64,000 bases of DNA from positions 3,906,001 through 3,970,000 of the forward strand of contig NZ_LT629786.1 in NCBI RefSeq assembly GCF_900105675.1, in the 5' to 3' direction. The translations under genes and the position numbers were made by a program. This DNA is from Pseudomonas synxantha (GTDB lineage: Bacteria; Pseudomonadota; Gammaproteobacteria; Pseudomonadales; Pseudomonadaceae). The notes under the pieces are model-generated. The model was given only the letters and a program-made list of their open reading frames with translations, ran no database searches and was not told where the DNA came from. Positions 43,285 through 53,699 of the stretch are shown here, piece after piece. Within the stretch, counting starts at the first letter, position 1. Every line of letters starts with the position of its first letter.

Positions 43285-46200
43285 ATGTCGAAATTTTTTA
43301 TCGACCGTCCCATTTTTGCCTGGGTAATTGCCCTGGTGATCATGCTGGTCGGGGCACTGTCGATCCTGAAGTTGCCCATCAACCAATACCCGGCCATTGC
43401 GCCAACGGCCATTGATATCCAGGTGACCTACCCAGGCGCGTCCGCACAAACCGTGCAAGACACCGTGGTTCAGGTCATCGAGCAACAGCTCAACGGTATC
43501 GACAACCTGCGTTATGTCGCCTCGGACAGTAACTCCGACGGCAGCATGACCATCACCGCGACGTTCAACCAGGGTACCAACCCGGATATCGCCCAGGTCC
43601 AGGTGCAGAACAAGCTGAACCTGGCCACCCCGCTGCTGCCGCAAGAAGTGCAGCAACAGGGTATCCGCGTGACCAAGTCGGTGAAGAACTTCCTGATGGT
43701 GATCGGTCTGGTGTCGGAAGACGGCAGCATGACCAAGGACGACTTGTCCAACTACATCGTGTCCAACATCCAGGACCCGATTTCCCGTACCTCGGGCGTG
43801 GGTGACTTCCAGGTCTTCGGTTCGCAGTACGCCATGCGTATCTGGCTCGACCCTGCCAAGCTGAACAACTACCAGCTCACCCCGGTGGATGTCAGCAACG
43901 CCATCAAGGCGCAGAACGTGCAGGTGGCCACCGGCCAACTGGGCGGCCTGCCTGCCCTGCCCGGTACCCAGCTGAACGCTACCATCATCGGCAAGACGCG
44001 CCTGCAAAGCGCTGAAGAGTTCGCCAAGATCCTGATGAAGGTGAATACCGACGGCTCCCAGGTTCGCCTGGGTGACGTCGCGCGTATCGAGCTGGGCGGC
44101 CAGAACTACAGCATCAGTGCGCAGTTCAACGGCAAGCCGGCCTCGGGTATGGCCATCAAGCTGGCGGCGGGTGCCAACGCACTGGACACCGGCAAGGCCA
44201 TCCGCGAAACAGTAAAGTCCCTGGAACCGTTCTTCCCGCCGGGCATGAAGGCGGTGGTGCCGTATGACACCACCCCGGTGGTGACCGAATCGATCTCCGG
44301 TGTGGTTCACACCCTGGTCGAAGCGATCGTGCTGGTGTTCCTGGTGATGTTCCTGTTCCTGCAGAACTTCCGCGCCACCATCATCACCACCATGACCGTA
44401 CCGGTGGTATTGCTGGGTACCTTCGGGATCCTGGCCGCGTGCGGCTTCACCATCAACACCCTGACCATGTTCGGCATGATCCTGGCCATCGGCTTGCTGG
44501 TGGACGATGCCATCGTGGTCGTGGAAAACGTCGAACGGGTAATGGCCGAGGAACATCTGTCGCCCAAAGAAGCGACGATCAAGTCCATGGGCCAGATCCA
44601 GGGCGCCCTGGTGGGCATTGCTTTGGTACTGTCGGCGGTACTGCTGCCGATGGCGTTCTTCGGTGGTTCCACCGGGGTGATCTACCGCCAGTTCTCCATC
44701 ACCATTGTTTCGGCGATGGCGTTGTCGGTCATGGTTGCCCTGATCTTCACCCCGGCCTTGTGCGCCACTATGCTCAAGCCGATCGATCCGGAAAAGCACG
44801 GCCAACCCAAGCGCGGCTTCTTCGGCTGGTTCAACCGCACCTTCGACAGCGGCGTACTCAAGTACGAGCGCGGCGTGGGCGGCATGATCAAGCACAAGAT
44901 CCCGGCATTCCTGGTGTATGTGCTGATCCTGGCCGGCATGATCTGGATGTTCACCCGTATTCCGAGCGCGTTCCTGCCTGAGGAAGACCAGGGCGTGATC
45001 TTTGCCCAGGTGCAGACACCGGTCGGTTCTTCGGCTGAACGTACGCAGAAAGTCATCGATGACATGCGGGCCTTCCTGCTGCATGACAAGGAAGGCGAGC
45101 CAGGCGAAGGCAAGTCTGTGAACTCGGTGTTTACCGTAAACGGCTTCAACTTCGCCGGCCGTGGCCAGAGCTCGGGCCTCGCGTTTGTGATGCTCAAGCC
45201 GTGGGATGAACGTGACTCGACCCAATCGGTATTCGAAGTCGCCAAGCGGGCCCAGGGTTATTTCTTCGGAGCCTTCAAGGACGCAATGGTATTCGCCATC
45301 GTGCCACCTTCGGTTCTTGAATTGGGTAACGCCACTGGTTTCGACGTGTTCCTGCAAGACCAGGGTGGCGTCGGCCACGACAAGCTGATGGCTGCACGTA
45401 ACCAGTTCCTCGGTGCGGCGGCGCAAAGCAAGGTACTGGCAGGCGTACGTCCAAACGGCGTGAACGATGAACCACAGTACGAGCTGACCGTCGACGACGA
45501 GAAAGCCAGCGCCCAGGGCATCAGCCTCGCCGATATCCAGCAGACCCTGGCCATTGCCCTGGGTGGCAGCTACATCAACGACTTCATCGACCGTGGTCGT
45601 GTGAAGAAGGTGTATGTGCAAGGTGACGCTGCCAGCCGTATGGCACCGGAAGACCTGGACAAATGGTACGTGCGCAGCGACTCCGGGAAGATGGTGCCGT
45701 TGTCGGCCATCTCGTCGGGCAAGTGGATCTTCGGTTCGCCGAAGCTCTCGCGATACAACGGTGTAGCGGCGATGGAAATCCTCGGTACCCCGGCGCCGGG
45801 CTACAGTACCGGTGACGCGATGGCGGAAGTCGAACGCATTGCCAAGGAACTGCCGGCCGGCATCGGCTACTCCTGGACAGGCCTGTCGTATGAAGAACGC
45901 CTGTCCGGCTCCCAGGCACCTGCGCTGTACGCACTGTCGCTGCTGGTTGTATTCCTTTGCCTGGCGGCACTGTACGAAAGCTGGTCGATCCCGATTGCGG
46001 TGATTCTGGTGGTGCCACTGGGTGTGATCGGTGCGCTGATCGCTACCAGTATGCGTGGCTTGTCCAACGACGTGTTCTTCCAAGTGGGCTTGTTGGTGAC
46101 GGTGGGCCTGGCGGCGAAAAACGCCATCCTGATCGTGGAATTCGCCAAGGAGCTGCATGAGCAAGGCAAAGGCATCGTCGAGGCGGCGATCGAAGCTTCG

Positions 46201-46446
46201 CGGATGCGTCTGCGCCCGATCATCATGACGTCCATGGCGTTCGTGCTCGGCGTACTGCCGCTGGCGATTTCCAGTGGCGCAGGCTCAGGGAGCCAACATG
46301 CAATCGGTACCGGCGTAATCGGCGGTATGATCACCGCCACCGTGCTGGCGATCTTCTGGGTGCCACTGTTCTATGCAACCGTGTCCTCGGCTGGCGAACG
46401 CAAAAAGAAAGTCATTACTGAAACTCCTAAAGAGGCTGGCCAATGA
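43285..46446 (+). CDS. emhB: RND multidrug efflux permease
   Basis: 1053 residues, the length of MexB/TtgB/EmhB (HAE1 family). [21 protein letters not shown] opens TM1. [38 protein letters not shown] holds the proton-relay aspartate pair of TM4. [45 protein letters not shown] is the second repeat. It exports hydrophobic drugs and solvents from periplasm and membrane by proton antiport. Its stop overlaps emhC start (ATGA-like, 4 bp). Confidence 0.95.
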   Translation: MSKFFIDRPIFAWVIALVIMLVGALSILKLPINQYPAIAPTAIDIQVTYPGASAQTVQDTVVQVIEQQLNGIDNLRYVASDSNSDGSMTITATFNQGTNPDIAQVQVQNKLNLATPLLPQEVQQQGIRVTKSVKNFLMVIGLVSEDGSMTKDDLSNYIVSNIQDPISRTSGVGDFQVFGSQYAMRIWLDPAKLNNYQLTPVDVSNAIKAQNVQVATGQLGGLPALPGTQLNATIIGKTRLQSAEEFAKILMKVNTDGSQVRLGDVARIELGGQNYSISAQFNGKPASGMAIKLAAGANALDTGKAIRETVKSLEPFFPPGMKAVVPYDTTPVVTESISGVVHTLVEAIVLVFLVMFLFLQNFRATIITTMTVPVVLLGTFGILAACGFTINTLTMFGMILAIGLLVDDAIVVVENVERVMAEEHLSPKEATIKSMGQIQGALVGIALVLSAVLLPMAFFGGSTGVIYRQFSITIVSAMALSVMVALIFTPALCATMLKPIDPEKHGQPKRGFFGWFNRTFDSGVLKYERGVGGMIKHKIPAFLVYVLILAGMIWMFTRIPSAFLPEEDQGVIFAQVQTPVGSSAERTQKVIDDMRAFLLHDKEGEPGEGKSVNSVFTVNGFNFAGRGQSSGLAFVMLKPWDERDSTQSVFEVAKRAQGYFFGAFKDAMVFAIVPPSVLELGNATGFDVFLQDQGGVGHDKLMAARNQFLGAAAQSKVLAGVRPNGVNDEPQYELTVDDEKASAQGISLADIQQTLAIALGGSYINDFIDRGRVKKVYVQGDAASRMAPEDLDKWYVRSDSGKMVPLSAISSGKWIFGSPKLSRYNGVAAMEILGTPAPGYSTGDAMAEVERIAKELPAGIGYSWTGLSYEERLSGSQAPALYALSLLVVFLCLAALYESWSIPIAVILVVPLGVIGALIATSMRGLSNDVFFQVGLLVTVGLAAKNAILIVEFAKELHEQGKGIVEAAIEASRMRLRPIIMTSMAFVLGVLPLAISSGAGSGSQHAIGTGVIGGMITATVLAIFWVPLFYATVSSAGERKKKVITETPKEAGQ

Positions 46447-47900
46447 GCAAGTCGCTACTTTCCCTAGCCGTCACGGCATTCGTGCTCAGTGGCTGCTCGC
46501 TGATACCCGACTATCAGCGCCCCGATGCGCCGGTGGCCGCGCAGTTCCCGCAGGGGCCGGCGTATTCGTCGGCCCAGGCGCCGGGCCAGGCCGCTGCCGA
46601 GCAAGGCTGGAAGCAGTTTTTCCATGACCCTGCCCTGCAACAGCTGATCCAGACCGCGTTGGTGAACAACCGTGACCTGCGTGTCGCGGCCTTGAACATC
46701 GACGCTTATGCGGCGCAGTACCAGATCCAGCGTGCCGACCTGTTCCCGGCCGTGTCGGCCACCGGCAGCGGCAGCCGCCAGCGCACCCCGGCCAAGCTGT
46801 CGCAGACCGGCGAAGCAGGCATCAGCAGCCAATACTCTGCCGGCCTCGGGATCAGCTCCTACGAGCTGGACCTGTTCGGTCGCGTACGCAGCCTGAGTGA
46901 AGAAGCGCTGCAAAAATACTTCGCCACTGAGGAGGCGCGGCGCAGCACCCAGATCAGCCTGGTGGCCAGCGTGGCGAATGCCTACCTGACCTGGCAGGCC
47001 GACAAGGAACTGCTCAAGCTGACCCAGGACACCCTCGGTGCTTTCGAGCAGAGCTTCAAGCTCACCTCGCGCAGCAACGAAGTCGGCGTGGCCTCGGCGC
47101 TGGACCTCAGCCAGGCACGCACCTCGGTGGAAAACGCCCGGGTCCAACTGGCCCGGTATACCCGCCAAGTGGCTCAGGACGAAAACAACCTGACCCTGCT
47201 GCTGGGCACCGGCCTGCCGGCGAATATCGCCAGCAAGCCGCTGTCGGATAACCTGCTCAGCGAAGTGCCTGCCGGGTTGCCATCGGACCTGCTGCAACGT
47301 CGTCCCGACATTGTGCAGGCCGAGTACAACCTCAAGGCGGCCAACGCCAATATCGGCGCGGCCCGTGCTGCGTTTTTCCCGAGCATCAGCCTGACCGCCA
47401 GCGCCGGCACCGCCAGCCCTACCCTGGGCGGCCTGTTCAAAGGCGGCTCGGGCACTTGGGCGTTCGCCCCGCAGATCAACATCCCGATCTTCAATGCCGG
47501 TAGCCTGCGCGCAAGCCTGGACTACTCGAAGATCCAGAAAGAGATCAACGTGGCCAACTATGAGAAGGCGATCCAGACAGGCTTCCAGGAAGTTTCCGAC
47601 GGCCTTGCGGCACGGGCGACCTACAAGCAGCAACTGGACGCCCAACGTGGCTTCGTCGAGGCTAACCAGGACTACTACCGCCTGGCCGAGCGTCGCTACC
47701 GCATTGGTGTCGACAGCAACCTGACCTTCCTCGACGCCCAGCGCCAGCTGTTCAGTGCCCAGCAATCGCTGATCACCGACCGCCTTGCGCAGCTGACCAG
47801 CGAGGTCAACCTGTACAAGGCCCTCGGCGGTGGCTGGAACGAACAGACCGCGCAGAACGAGCCATTGAAAGAAGAAGCACCGCCCTTGAAGCTGTTCTGA
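46443..47900 (+). CDS. emhC: Outer-membrane efflux channel lipoprotein
   Basis: 485 residues, OprM/TtgC/EmhC type. The lipobox is [19 protein letters not shown] (Cys17). Two OEP (TolC-like) repeats are seen: about 60-260 with the [23 protein letters not shown] start, and 280-470 with [34 protein letters not shown]. Together with EmhA and EmhB it forms the tripartite pump. A strong terminator follows. Confidence 0.93.
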   Translation: MSKSLLSLAVTAFVLSGCSLIPDYQRPDAPVAAQFPQGPAYSSAQAPGQAAAEQGWKQFFHDPALQQLIQTALVNNRDLRVAALNIDAYAAQYQIQRADLFPAVSATGSGSRQRTPAKLSQTGEAGISSQYSAGLGISSYELDLFGRVRSLSEEALQKYFATEEARRSTQISLVASVANAYLTWQADKELLKLTQDTLGAFEQSFKLTSRSNEVGVASALDLSQARTSVENARVQLARYTRQVAQDENNLTLLLGTGLPANIASKPLSDNLLSEVPAGLPSDLLQRRPDIVQAEYNLKAANANIGAARAAFFPSISLTASAGTASPTLGGLFKGGSGTWAFAPQINIPIFNAGSLRASLDYSKIQKEINVANYEKAIQTGFQEVSDGLAARATYKQQLDAQRGFVEANQDYYRLAERRYRIGVDSNLTFLDAQRQLFSAQQSLITDRLAQLTSEVNLYKALGGGWNEQTAQNEPLKEEAPPLKLF

Positions 47901-47912
47901 TAGTGCAGGTGT

Positions 47913-47948
47913 AAAAAAACCGCTTCCCTCACCGGAAGCGGTTTTTTT
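47913..47948 (+). terminator. Rho-independent terminator of emhABC
   Basis: AAAAAAACCGCTTCC and GGAAGCGGTTTTTTT form an uninterrupted 15-bp A/T-flanked stem with a CTCACC loop (8-bp GC-rich core), ending in a T run. Placed 12 bp after the emhC stop and symmetrical, so it may also work in reverse. Confidence 0.93.
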
Positions 47949-48083
47949 ATGCCTGGATTATTACCCCGCCAACTTGCGTTCGATCATCGCCCACAACCTA
48001 CCCTGCCCCGATTGAATCGCCCCCACACCGCCGCGCACCATGGCCGCCACCTGCATAACCCCAATAACAACAGGTCCGACACC

Positions 48084-49334
48084 ATGAGCACTTTCCAACC
48101 GCGTCAGCTGTTGCTGGCGACCGCTGTCGCCAGCCTTGCCCTTCCCGCTATCGCCGAAGAACACGGTTTTCTCGAAGACGCCAGCGCCAATCTCAACCTG
48201 CGTAATTTCTTCTTCAACCGCAATTACACCAACCCGACCAAGGCCCAGGGCGGTGCGCAGGAATGGACGCAGAGTTTCATCCTCGACGCCAAGTCGGGCT
48301 TCACCCAGGGCACCGTGGGTTTTGGTGTGGATGTACTCGGCTTGTACTCGCTCAAGCTCGATGGCGGACGCGGCACGGGCGGCACCCAGTTGCTGCCGCT
48401 GGACCATGATGGCCGGCCGGCGGACGAATTCGGACGCCTGGGCGTGGCCTTCAAGGCGCGGTTTTCCGAGACCGAACTCAAGATAGGCGAATGGATGCCA
48501 GTGTTGCCGATCCTGCGTTCGGATGACGGCCGCTCCCTGCCGCAGACCCTGCGCGGTGGGCAGATCACCTCGAAGGAAATCGACGGCCTGACCCTGTATG
48601 GCGGCCAGTTCCGCGCCAACAGCCCGCGTGATGACGGCAGCATGAGCGACATGTCGATGTTCGGTAAAGCTGCATTTACTTCCGACCGTTTCAACTTCCA
48701 GGGTGCCGAATATGCGTTCAACGACAAGCGCACCCAGGTCGGCGTATGGAACGCCCAGCTCAAGGACATCTACAGTCAGCAATTCATCAACCTGATCCAC
48801 AGCCAGCCCGTCGGCAACTGGACCCTCGGCGCCAACCTCGGGTTCTTCTACGGCAAGGACGACGGCAGCGCCCGCGCAGGCAGCCTGGACAACAAAACCT
48901 GGTCCGGCCTGTTCTCCGCCAGGTACGGCGGCAACACCTTCTACGTCGGCCTGCAAACACTCACCGGCAACAGCGCCTGGATGCGCGTCAATGGCACCAG
49001 TGGCGGCACCCTCGCCAATGACAGCTATAACTCGAGTTACGACAACGCCGAGGAAAAATCCTGGCAAGTGCGCCACGACTACAACTTCGCCGCTCTCGGC
49101 ATACCCGGCTTGACGCTGATGAACCGTTATATCAGCGGCAGCAACGTGCACACCGGCACCATCAGCGACGGCAAGGAATGGGGCCGTGAAAGTGAAGTCG
49201 GCTATACGGTGCAGAGCGGCGCACTGAAGAATTTCAATGTGCGCTGGCGCAATTCGAGCATGCGCCGGGACTACAGCAACAATGAGTTCGACGAAAACCG
49301 GTTGATCGTCAGCTACCCGATAAGTCTGCTGTAA
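48084..49334 (+). CDS. OprD/Occ-family substrate-specific porin
   Basis: 416 residues. Signal peptide ends near LPAIA-EE. The mature start HGFLEDASANLNLRNFFFNRNYTNPTKAQGGAQEWTQSFILDAKSGFTQGTVGFGVDVLGLYSLKLDGGRG is the OprD N-terminal hallmark, and an 18-strand barrel ends in LIVSYPISLL. Members admit amino acids or aromatic acids; several (BenF/PcaO-like, OccK) take up aromatics, but here no adjacent catabolic gene fixes the substrate. ATG 48084 gives a clean signal peptide. Confidence 0.9.
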   Translation: MSTFQPRQLLLATAVASLALPAIAEEHGFLEDASANLNLRNFFFNRNYTNPTKAQGGAQEWTQSFILDAKSGFTQGTVGFGVDVLGLYSLKLDGGRGTGGTQLLPLDHDGRPADEFGRLGVAFKARFSETELKIGEWMPVLPILRSDDGRSLPQTLRGGQITSKEIDGLTLYGGQFRANSPRDDGSMSDMSMFGKAAFTSDRFNFQGAEYAFNDKRTQVGVWNAQLKDIYSQQFINLIHSQPVGNWTLGANLGFFYGKDDGSARAGSLDNKTWSGLFSARYGGNTFYVGLQTLTGNSAWMRVNGTSGGTLANDSYNSSYDNAEEKSWQVRHDYNFAALGIPGLTLMNRYISGSNVHTGTISDGKEWGRESEVGYTVQSGALKNFNVRWRNSSMRRDYSNNEFDENRLIVSYPISLL

Positions 49335-49417
49335 ACCGGCGCCAGACTTAAGGTATGGTGCGCGCCTGCCGCTGCTGATCCCCTTTGACAGCGGCCCCTA
49401 TCGAGCCTGCGCCCCTC

Positions 49418-50317
49418 ATGAGATCCCTTGCCACAGCAAGCGCATTGTTGGCCATGGCCCTGAGCCTGAGCGGCTGCATCGGCGCACCTGTTGCCCTGAC
49501 GCCGGCAAGCCAGCAACGCTTGCAAACCCAGGCACCGATCCGCTTCCTGCTGACCTTCGATGACGGCCCCAGCGCCTCGGGCTACAACAACCCGAGCCGC
49601 TCAGTGGTTGCCGACCTGGCGCACAACCCAGTGCTGCCGGGCATCAAGGCGGTGTTCTTCCTGCAGACCGAAGCAGCCCGCTCCGGCGGCAGTTCCCGGG
49701 GGCGCAAGACCATGGAGCGCGAATACGCCGCCGGCCATATCCTGGCATTCCATACGGCAACGGCGTTTCACACCAACCACCGCTGGCTGAACGATGCCGA
49801 ACTGGAACGCACCCTGACCGAAGGTGCCGCCGATATCGCCAGCATCACCGGCACGCCTCCGGTGCTGGTACGCCCGCCCTTCTGGAACTACGACAAACGC
49901 ACCTTCGCCGCCTACCAGCGGCATGGCATGCAGGTGTTGCTGACGGACCTGAGCGCCAACGACGGCAAGATCTGGGGTTTTAATGGCAGTCCGCGCCGAC
50001 GGGCCAATTTGTACCGGCAGTTGTCACTGGTACGTGAACGCATTGCCTTGGGCGAATTACCGACGGTGGACGGCGTGATCCCCGTGGTGGTGACCTTCCA
50101 CGATATCAACCGCTACACCGCACGACATATGCAGGAGTACTTGCAGATCCTCATGGACAGCGCGCAAATCAACGGTTTGAACATCGCTGTCGAGCCTTTC
50201 TACACCGACACTACCCAGCTTCAACAGGCGGCGCTGGCACGTACGGTGAAGGTCGTAAGCGACCCCGTGCACTTGCCAGGCGTATGGAATTGGGTGTGGG
50301 ATGCCGATTCACGCTGA
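49418..50317 (+). CDS. Polysaccharide deacetylase family lipoprotein
   Basis: 299 residues. A lipobox MALSLSGC (Cys near 20) suggests membrane anchoring. The NodB-like domain shows motif 1 as FLLTFDDGPSASG (catalytic Asp and metal Asp), HTATAFHTNHRW in place of H-x-x-x-H, and RPPFWNYDKRT as motif 3. LLTDLSANDGK and VVVTFHDINR complete it. Likely removes N-acetyl or similar groups from an envelope or exopolysaccharide; the glycan is unknown. The first ATG of the frame (49385 region) was rejected for lack of signal sequence. Confidence 0.86.
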   Translation: MRSLATASALLAMALSLSGCIGAPVALTPASQQRLQTQAPIRFLLTFDDGPSASGYNNPSRSVVADLAHNPVLPGIKAVFFLQTEAARSGGSSRGRKTMEREYAAGHILAFHTATAFHTNHRWLNDAELERTLTEGAADIASITGTPPVLVRPPFWNYDKRTFAAYQRHGMQVLLTDLSANDGKIWGFNGSPRRRANLYRQLSLVRERIALGELPTVDGVIPVVVTFHDINRYTARHMQEYLQILMDSAQINGLNIAVEPFYTDTTQLQQAALARTVKVVSDPVHLPGVWNWVWDADSR

Positions 50318-50326
50318 TCTCTGCAT

Positions 50327-50904
50327 CTTGCCCCACCACTCGGCAACTCGCCTAGGCTCGGTGTGCCCTCACTCCGGCTTGAACCCGTGGGCCGCCGTCA
50401 TGGGCCATCCTTGGCCCAGGACGGCTAACCCGGCGTCCTGCCGGGTTACCCACGGCTTCAAGCCTGCTTTCGGCCAGCGTGGTTTAACGGGGCGCTTGAG
50501 ATCGAGATCAAAAGCGACTCGCTACGCATCGTAGATACGTTGGCGGCGCTTCTGCTTTTCTGTGGGAGCGGGCTTGCCCGCGAAAAACTGGAGGGCGCCG
50601 CGTTCATCCTGATTTCCTGCGCCATCGTTAACGACCATCGCGGGCAAGCCCGCTCCCACAGGGGTACGCGCAAGCTTCAACGATCAGGTCGGCTCTAAGG
50701 CCGCCTCGCTGTGCTTTTGATTTTGATCTTAGGCGCCCCGTTAAACCACGCTGGCCGGAATTCGACAGGGATTTGGGGGGTAAACCGGCAGGGATGCCGG
50801 TTTAGCCGCCCCGCGCCATGGAGGGCGCGTGGCGGCGGCCCCCCAAATCAATGTCGGATTACGGGCACACCGAGCCTGGGCGAGGTGCCGAGTGGTGGGG
50901 CAAG
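50327..50904. repeat. Concentric inverted-repeat element without genes
   Basis: Three nested palindromes share nearly the same centre (about 50611-50616). The outer 42-bp arms (50327-50368 and 50863-50904) match at 40 of 42. Inner 25-bp arms (50471-50495 and 50733-50757) are perfect, with further partial pairing inward to TCAAAA. A REPIN (50561-50660) lies at the core. Local hairpins sit between (for example 50426-50449 and 50781-50804). No open frame is convincing. I recognise similar sequence blocks as recurring between genes in Pseudomonas genomes, but I know no name. Confidence 0.8.
50561..50660. repeat. REP doublet of the GAGCGGGCTTGC class at the core of the palindromic element
   Basis: TGTGGGAGCGGGCTTGCCCG and CGGGCAAGCCCGCTCCCACA are perfect inverted arms with a 60-bp middle. 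This is a third arm class in the window, distinct from the GAGGGGG and GAGCTGG types. Confidence 0.88.
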
Positions 50905-51116
50905 AGCGTTTTGCTCACTTTTGCGCTTTTCAAAAGTGAGCCGCTGTAAGAGCGGAACCTATAGTGGCCGTTACCTAAACAACGGATATGTACCCAGGAC
51001 GAAAACCAACATCCTCGGCTGTCAGGCCGCCACGGGAGCAAGCTCCCTGGTTTGCTGCGCGACAGCGTCACATCGAAGATGTGGTGGCGACTCCCACAGG
51101 TTGACCCTATTTCAAT
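50905..51116. other. Structured noncoding segment between the palindromic element and pcaC
   Basis: GCTCACTTTTG (50913-50923) and CAAAAGTGAGC (50931-50941) form a perfect 11-bp hairpin with a short CGCTTTT loop. Further along is GGGAGCAAGCTCCC (51034-51047), a REP-like palindrome. No coding frame is supported, and no T run follows the hairpin. Could be a small RNA or the decayed edge of the repeat element. Confidence 0.5.
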
Positions 51117-51512
51117 TCAGGTTTCTCGGGACTCAACGCCCAATTCATCCCACACCGACTCAGCCAGGTGAAAGGTTGCATTCGCCGCCGGAATCCCGCA
51201 GTAAATCGCACTCTGCATCAGCACTTCCTTGATCTCGGCGCGGGTCACCCCATTGCTGGCAGCGGCGCGCAGGTGCAATTTCAGTTCTTCACTGCGGTTC
51301 ATGCCGATCAGCATCGCAATAGTGATCAGGCTGCGGGTATGCCGAGGCAGTCCGGGGCGCGTCCAGATATCACCCCAGGCGTGGCGGGTGATCATTTCCT
51401 GGAACTCGCTGTTGAACTCGGTCAGGGCATCGAGACTGCGATCGACATGGGAATCGCCCAGTACTTCGCGGCGCACTTGCAGGCCGTCGGCGTAACGTTG
51501 TTTCTCGTCCAC
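51117..51512 (-). CDS. pcaC: 4-carboxymuconolactone decarboxylase
   Basis: 131 residues, AhpD-like helical protein. DEKQRYADGLQVRREVLGDSHVDRSLDALTEFNSEFQEMITRHAWGDIWTRPGLPRHTRSLITIAMLI is diagnostic of PcaC. It decarboxylates 4-carboxymuconolactone to 3-oxoadipate enol-lactone. The start is GTG at 51512 with GAGGTG about 8 bases upstream. It ends the pcaTBDC run, 10 bp behind pcaD. Confidence 0.93.
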   Translation of the reverse strand: MDEKQRYADGLQVRREVLGDSHVDRSLDALTEFNSEFQEMITRHAWGDIWTRPGLPRHTRSLITIAMLIGMNRSEELKLHLRAAASNGVTRAEIKEVLMQSAIYCGIPAANATFHLAESVWDELGVESRET

Positions 51513-51522
51513 AAAAAGCACC

Positions 51523-52314
51523 TCAGCGGGCCAGCAGGAATTCAATCACCCGGTCGCTGAATGCAGCGCCGGCTTGCACATTGGACAGGTGCGCCGCATA
51601 GAACTCGGCGTATTCGGCGCCGCGCACATGGCTCTGGATAAAGTGGCCGCCGGCGGGCGGCGTCACGGCGTCTTCAGTGCCGGCAATCACCAGGGTCGGC
51701 ACCTTGATCGACGACAATTGCTCACGAAAATCTGCATCGCGCACCGCACCGCAGTTAGCGGCATACCCCTTGGGCGAAGTAGCCGCGAGCATATCGGTGA
51801 TCTGCTTGGCCTGGTGCGGATTGGCGGCAGCAAAATCCGCTGTGAACCAGCGCGCAATCGAGGCATCACGCAAGGCGACCATCGCGGCTGCGCCATCGCG
51901 CAGGACCATTTCAATGCGTGGGTTCCAGGTGTCCGGCGTGCCGATCTTGGCGGCGGTATTGCATACCACCAGGCGTTGCAGGCGTTCGCCGGCGTGAATG
52001 CCCAGCCATTGGCCGATCAACCCGCCCATGGACAGGCCACAAAAATGCGCACGCTGGATACCCAGCGCATCCAGCAGGGCGATAACATCTCGGCCCAGTT
52101 GCTCGATGCTGTACGGTCCTTCGGTCACCAGTGATTTGCCATGGCCACGGGTGTCGTAGCGCAACACGCGAAAATGCTCGGTGAACGCCGGGATCTGGAT
52201 GTCCCACATATGCAAGTCGGTGCCCAGGGAGTTGGACAGCACCAGCACCGGTGCGCCCTCGGGCCCCTCCAATTGGTAATGCAGTTCGCCCTCGGCGAGT
52301 TGTACAAAAGCCAC
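51523..52314 (-). CDS. pcaD: 3-oxoadipate enol-lactonase
   Basis: 263-residue alpha/beta hydrolase. The nucleophile elbow CGLSMGG holds Ser95; an acid in VIAGTEDAVTPP and His in the C-terminal AAHLSNVQAG complete the triad. Converts 3-oxoadipate enol-lactone to 3-oxoadipate. Lies between pcaB (10-bp gap) and pcaC (10-bp gap). Confidence 0.92.
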   Translation of the reverse strand: MAFVQLAEGELHYQLEGPEGAPVLVLSNSLGTDLHMWDIQIPAFTEHFRVLRYDTRGHGKSLVTEGPYSIEQLGRDVIALLDALGIQRAHFCGLSMGGLIGQWLGIHAGERLQRLVVCNTAAKIGTPDTWNPRIEMVLRDGAAAMVALRDASIARWFTADFAAANPHQAKQITDMLAATSPKGYAANCGAVRDADFREQLSSIKVPTLVIAGTEDAVTPPAGGHFIQSHVRGAEYAEFYAAHLSNVQAGAAFSDRVIEFLLAR

Positions 52315-52324
52315 AGCAGTCTCC

Positions 52325-53689
52325 TCAGGCAGTCAAGGCAAAGTGTTCGGTCACTGCACGGGTGACCCAAGTGTGCGCCTGGCCCAGGTAATGGGCCGGG
52401 TCGAGCAAGCGATCCAGTTCAGCCGCGGATAGCTCGGCGGTCACTTGCGGTTCATCCGCCAATACTTCACGCAAGTGGCGCCGCTCGGTCACGGCGCGTT
52501 TGCAGCACTGCTCCAGCAGATGGTGGGCGGTGTCGCGGCCCAGGCGCTGGGCAAGCACGATGCTGACAGCTTCGGCTAGCAGCAGGCCCTGGGTCAGGTC
52601 GAGGTTCTGCGCCATGCGCTCGGGGTCGACCTCCAGCCCTTCGCAGACCAGCAGTGCCTGTTGCAAGGCGCCGGACACCAACCGGCAAATCTCGGGCAGG
52701 GTTTCCCATTCGGCATGCCACAGGCCCAGGCTGCGTTCGTGCTCCTGGGGCATGGCGCTGTACATCGTTGCCACCAGGCCCGGTACGCGGGTGGCGGCGC
52801 TGATCAATACCGCGGCGCCCACCGGGTTGCGCTTGTGGGGCATGGTCGACGACCCACCCTTGCCCGGCGCCGCAGGTTCAAACACCTCCGCCGCTTCCGT
52901 TTGCATCAACAGGCTGATATCGCGACCCAGCTTGCCGAGGCTGCCGGCGATCAGGCCGAGCACGCTGGCAAATTCCACCAGGCGATCACGTTGGGTATGC
53001 CAGGGTTGTTCGGGCAAGCCCAGCTGCAATTCAGCGGCCAAGGCTTCAGCGATAGGCATGGCGTCTTCGCCGAGCGCAGCCAAGGTGCCGGACGCACCGC
53101 CAAATTGCAGCACCAACAGGCGCGGTTTCAACTCTGCAAGGCGCTGGCGACTGCGCGTCACGGCGCCCAGCCAACCAGCGATTTTCATGCCCAGGGTGAC
53201 CGGTGTCGCGTGTTGCAACCAAGTACGCCCGGCCAATGGCACGGCGGCGTAACGCTGGGCCTGGGCAGCCAGCACATCGCCCAGGCGCGCCAGGTCCGCC
53301 TCGATCAACCCCAGTGCCTGGCGCAACTGCAGCACCAGGCCAGTGTCCATCACGTCCTGGCTGGTCGCGCCCAGATGCACATAGCGCTCGGCGCCGGGAT
53401 CTTCACTGGCAATCAGCTTGCCCAGTGCCTTGACCAACGGAATCGCCGAGTTGCCTGCCGTGGCAATCGCCACGCCGAGGGCGTCCACGTCGTAGAGCGA
53501 AGCCAGGCAAGCCTGGGCAATCGGCGCCACGGCGGCCTGCGGAATCAACCCGACCTGGGCCTCAGCCCGGGCCAGCGCGGCCTCGAAATCCAGCATGCCC
53601 TGCAGGCGTCCCTGGTCGCAGAACACTTCCGCCATGCTGCCGGCGGTGAAGTAAGCGTCGAACAGTTGATTGCTCGTGCGCAGCGTCAT
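52325..53689 (-). CDS. pcaB: 3-carboxy-cis,cis-muconate cycloisomerase
   Basis: 454 residues of the fumarase/aspartase superfamily. The signature GGSSTMPHKRNPVGAA is the loop carrying the catalytic serine, and HLGATSQDVMDTGLVLQLRQAL is the second block. It lactonises 3-carboxymuconate to 4-carboxymuconolactone after the PcaHG step. Follows pcaT by 10 bp on the same transcript. Confidence 0.93.
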   Translation of the reverse strand: MTLRTSNQLFDAYFTAGSMAEVFCDQGRLQGMLDFEAALARAEAQVGLIPQAAVAPIAQACLASLYDVDALGVAIATAGNSAIPLVKALGKLIASEDPGAERYVHLGATSQDVMDTGLVLQLRQALGLIEADLARLGDVLAAQAQRYAAVPLAGRTWLQHATPVTLGMKIAGWLGAVTRSRQRLAELKPRLLVLQFGGASGTLAALGEDAMPIAEALAAELQLGLPEQPWHTQRDRLVEFASVLGLIAGSLGKLGRDISLLMQTEAAEVFEPAAPGKGGSSTMPHKRNPVGAAVLISAATRVPGLVATMYSAMPQEHERSLGLWHAEWETLPEICRLVSGALQQALLVCEGLEVDPERMAQNLDLTQGLLLAEAVSIVLAQRLGRDTAHHLLEQCCKRAVTERRHLREVLADEPQVTAELSAAELDRLLDPAHYLGQAHTWVTRAVTEHFALTA

Positions 53690-53699
53690 AACTCGTCCC

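Noticed and set aside
42058..46164. Very long open frame antisense to emhA and emhB
   Set aside because: It is a mirror of the GC-biased codon usage of the RND genes, has no ribosome site, and encodes a His/Gln/Arg-rich product typical of shadow frames.
50327..51116. Possible insertion sequence bounded by the 42-bp inverted repeats
   Set aside because: No transposase-like open frame lies inside and no target duplication was visible at the outer ends.
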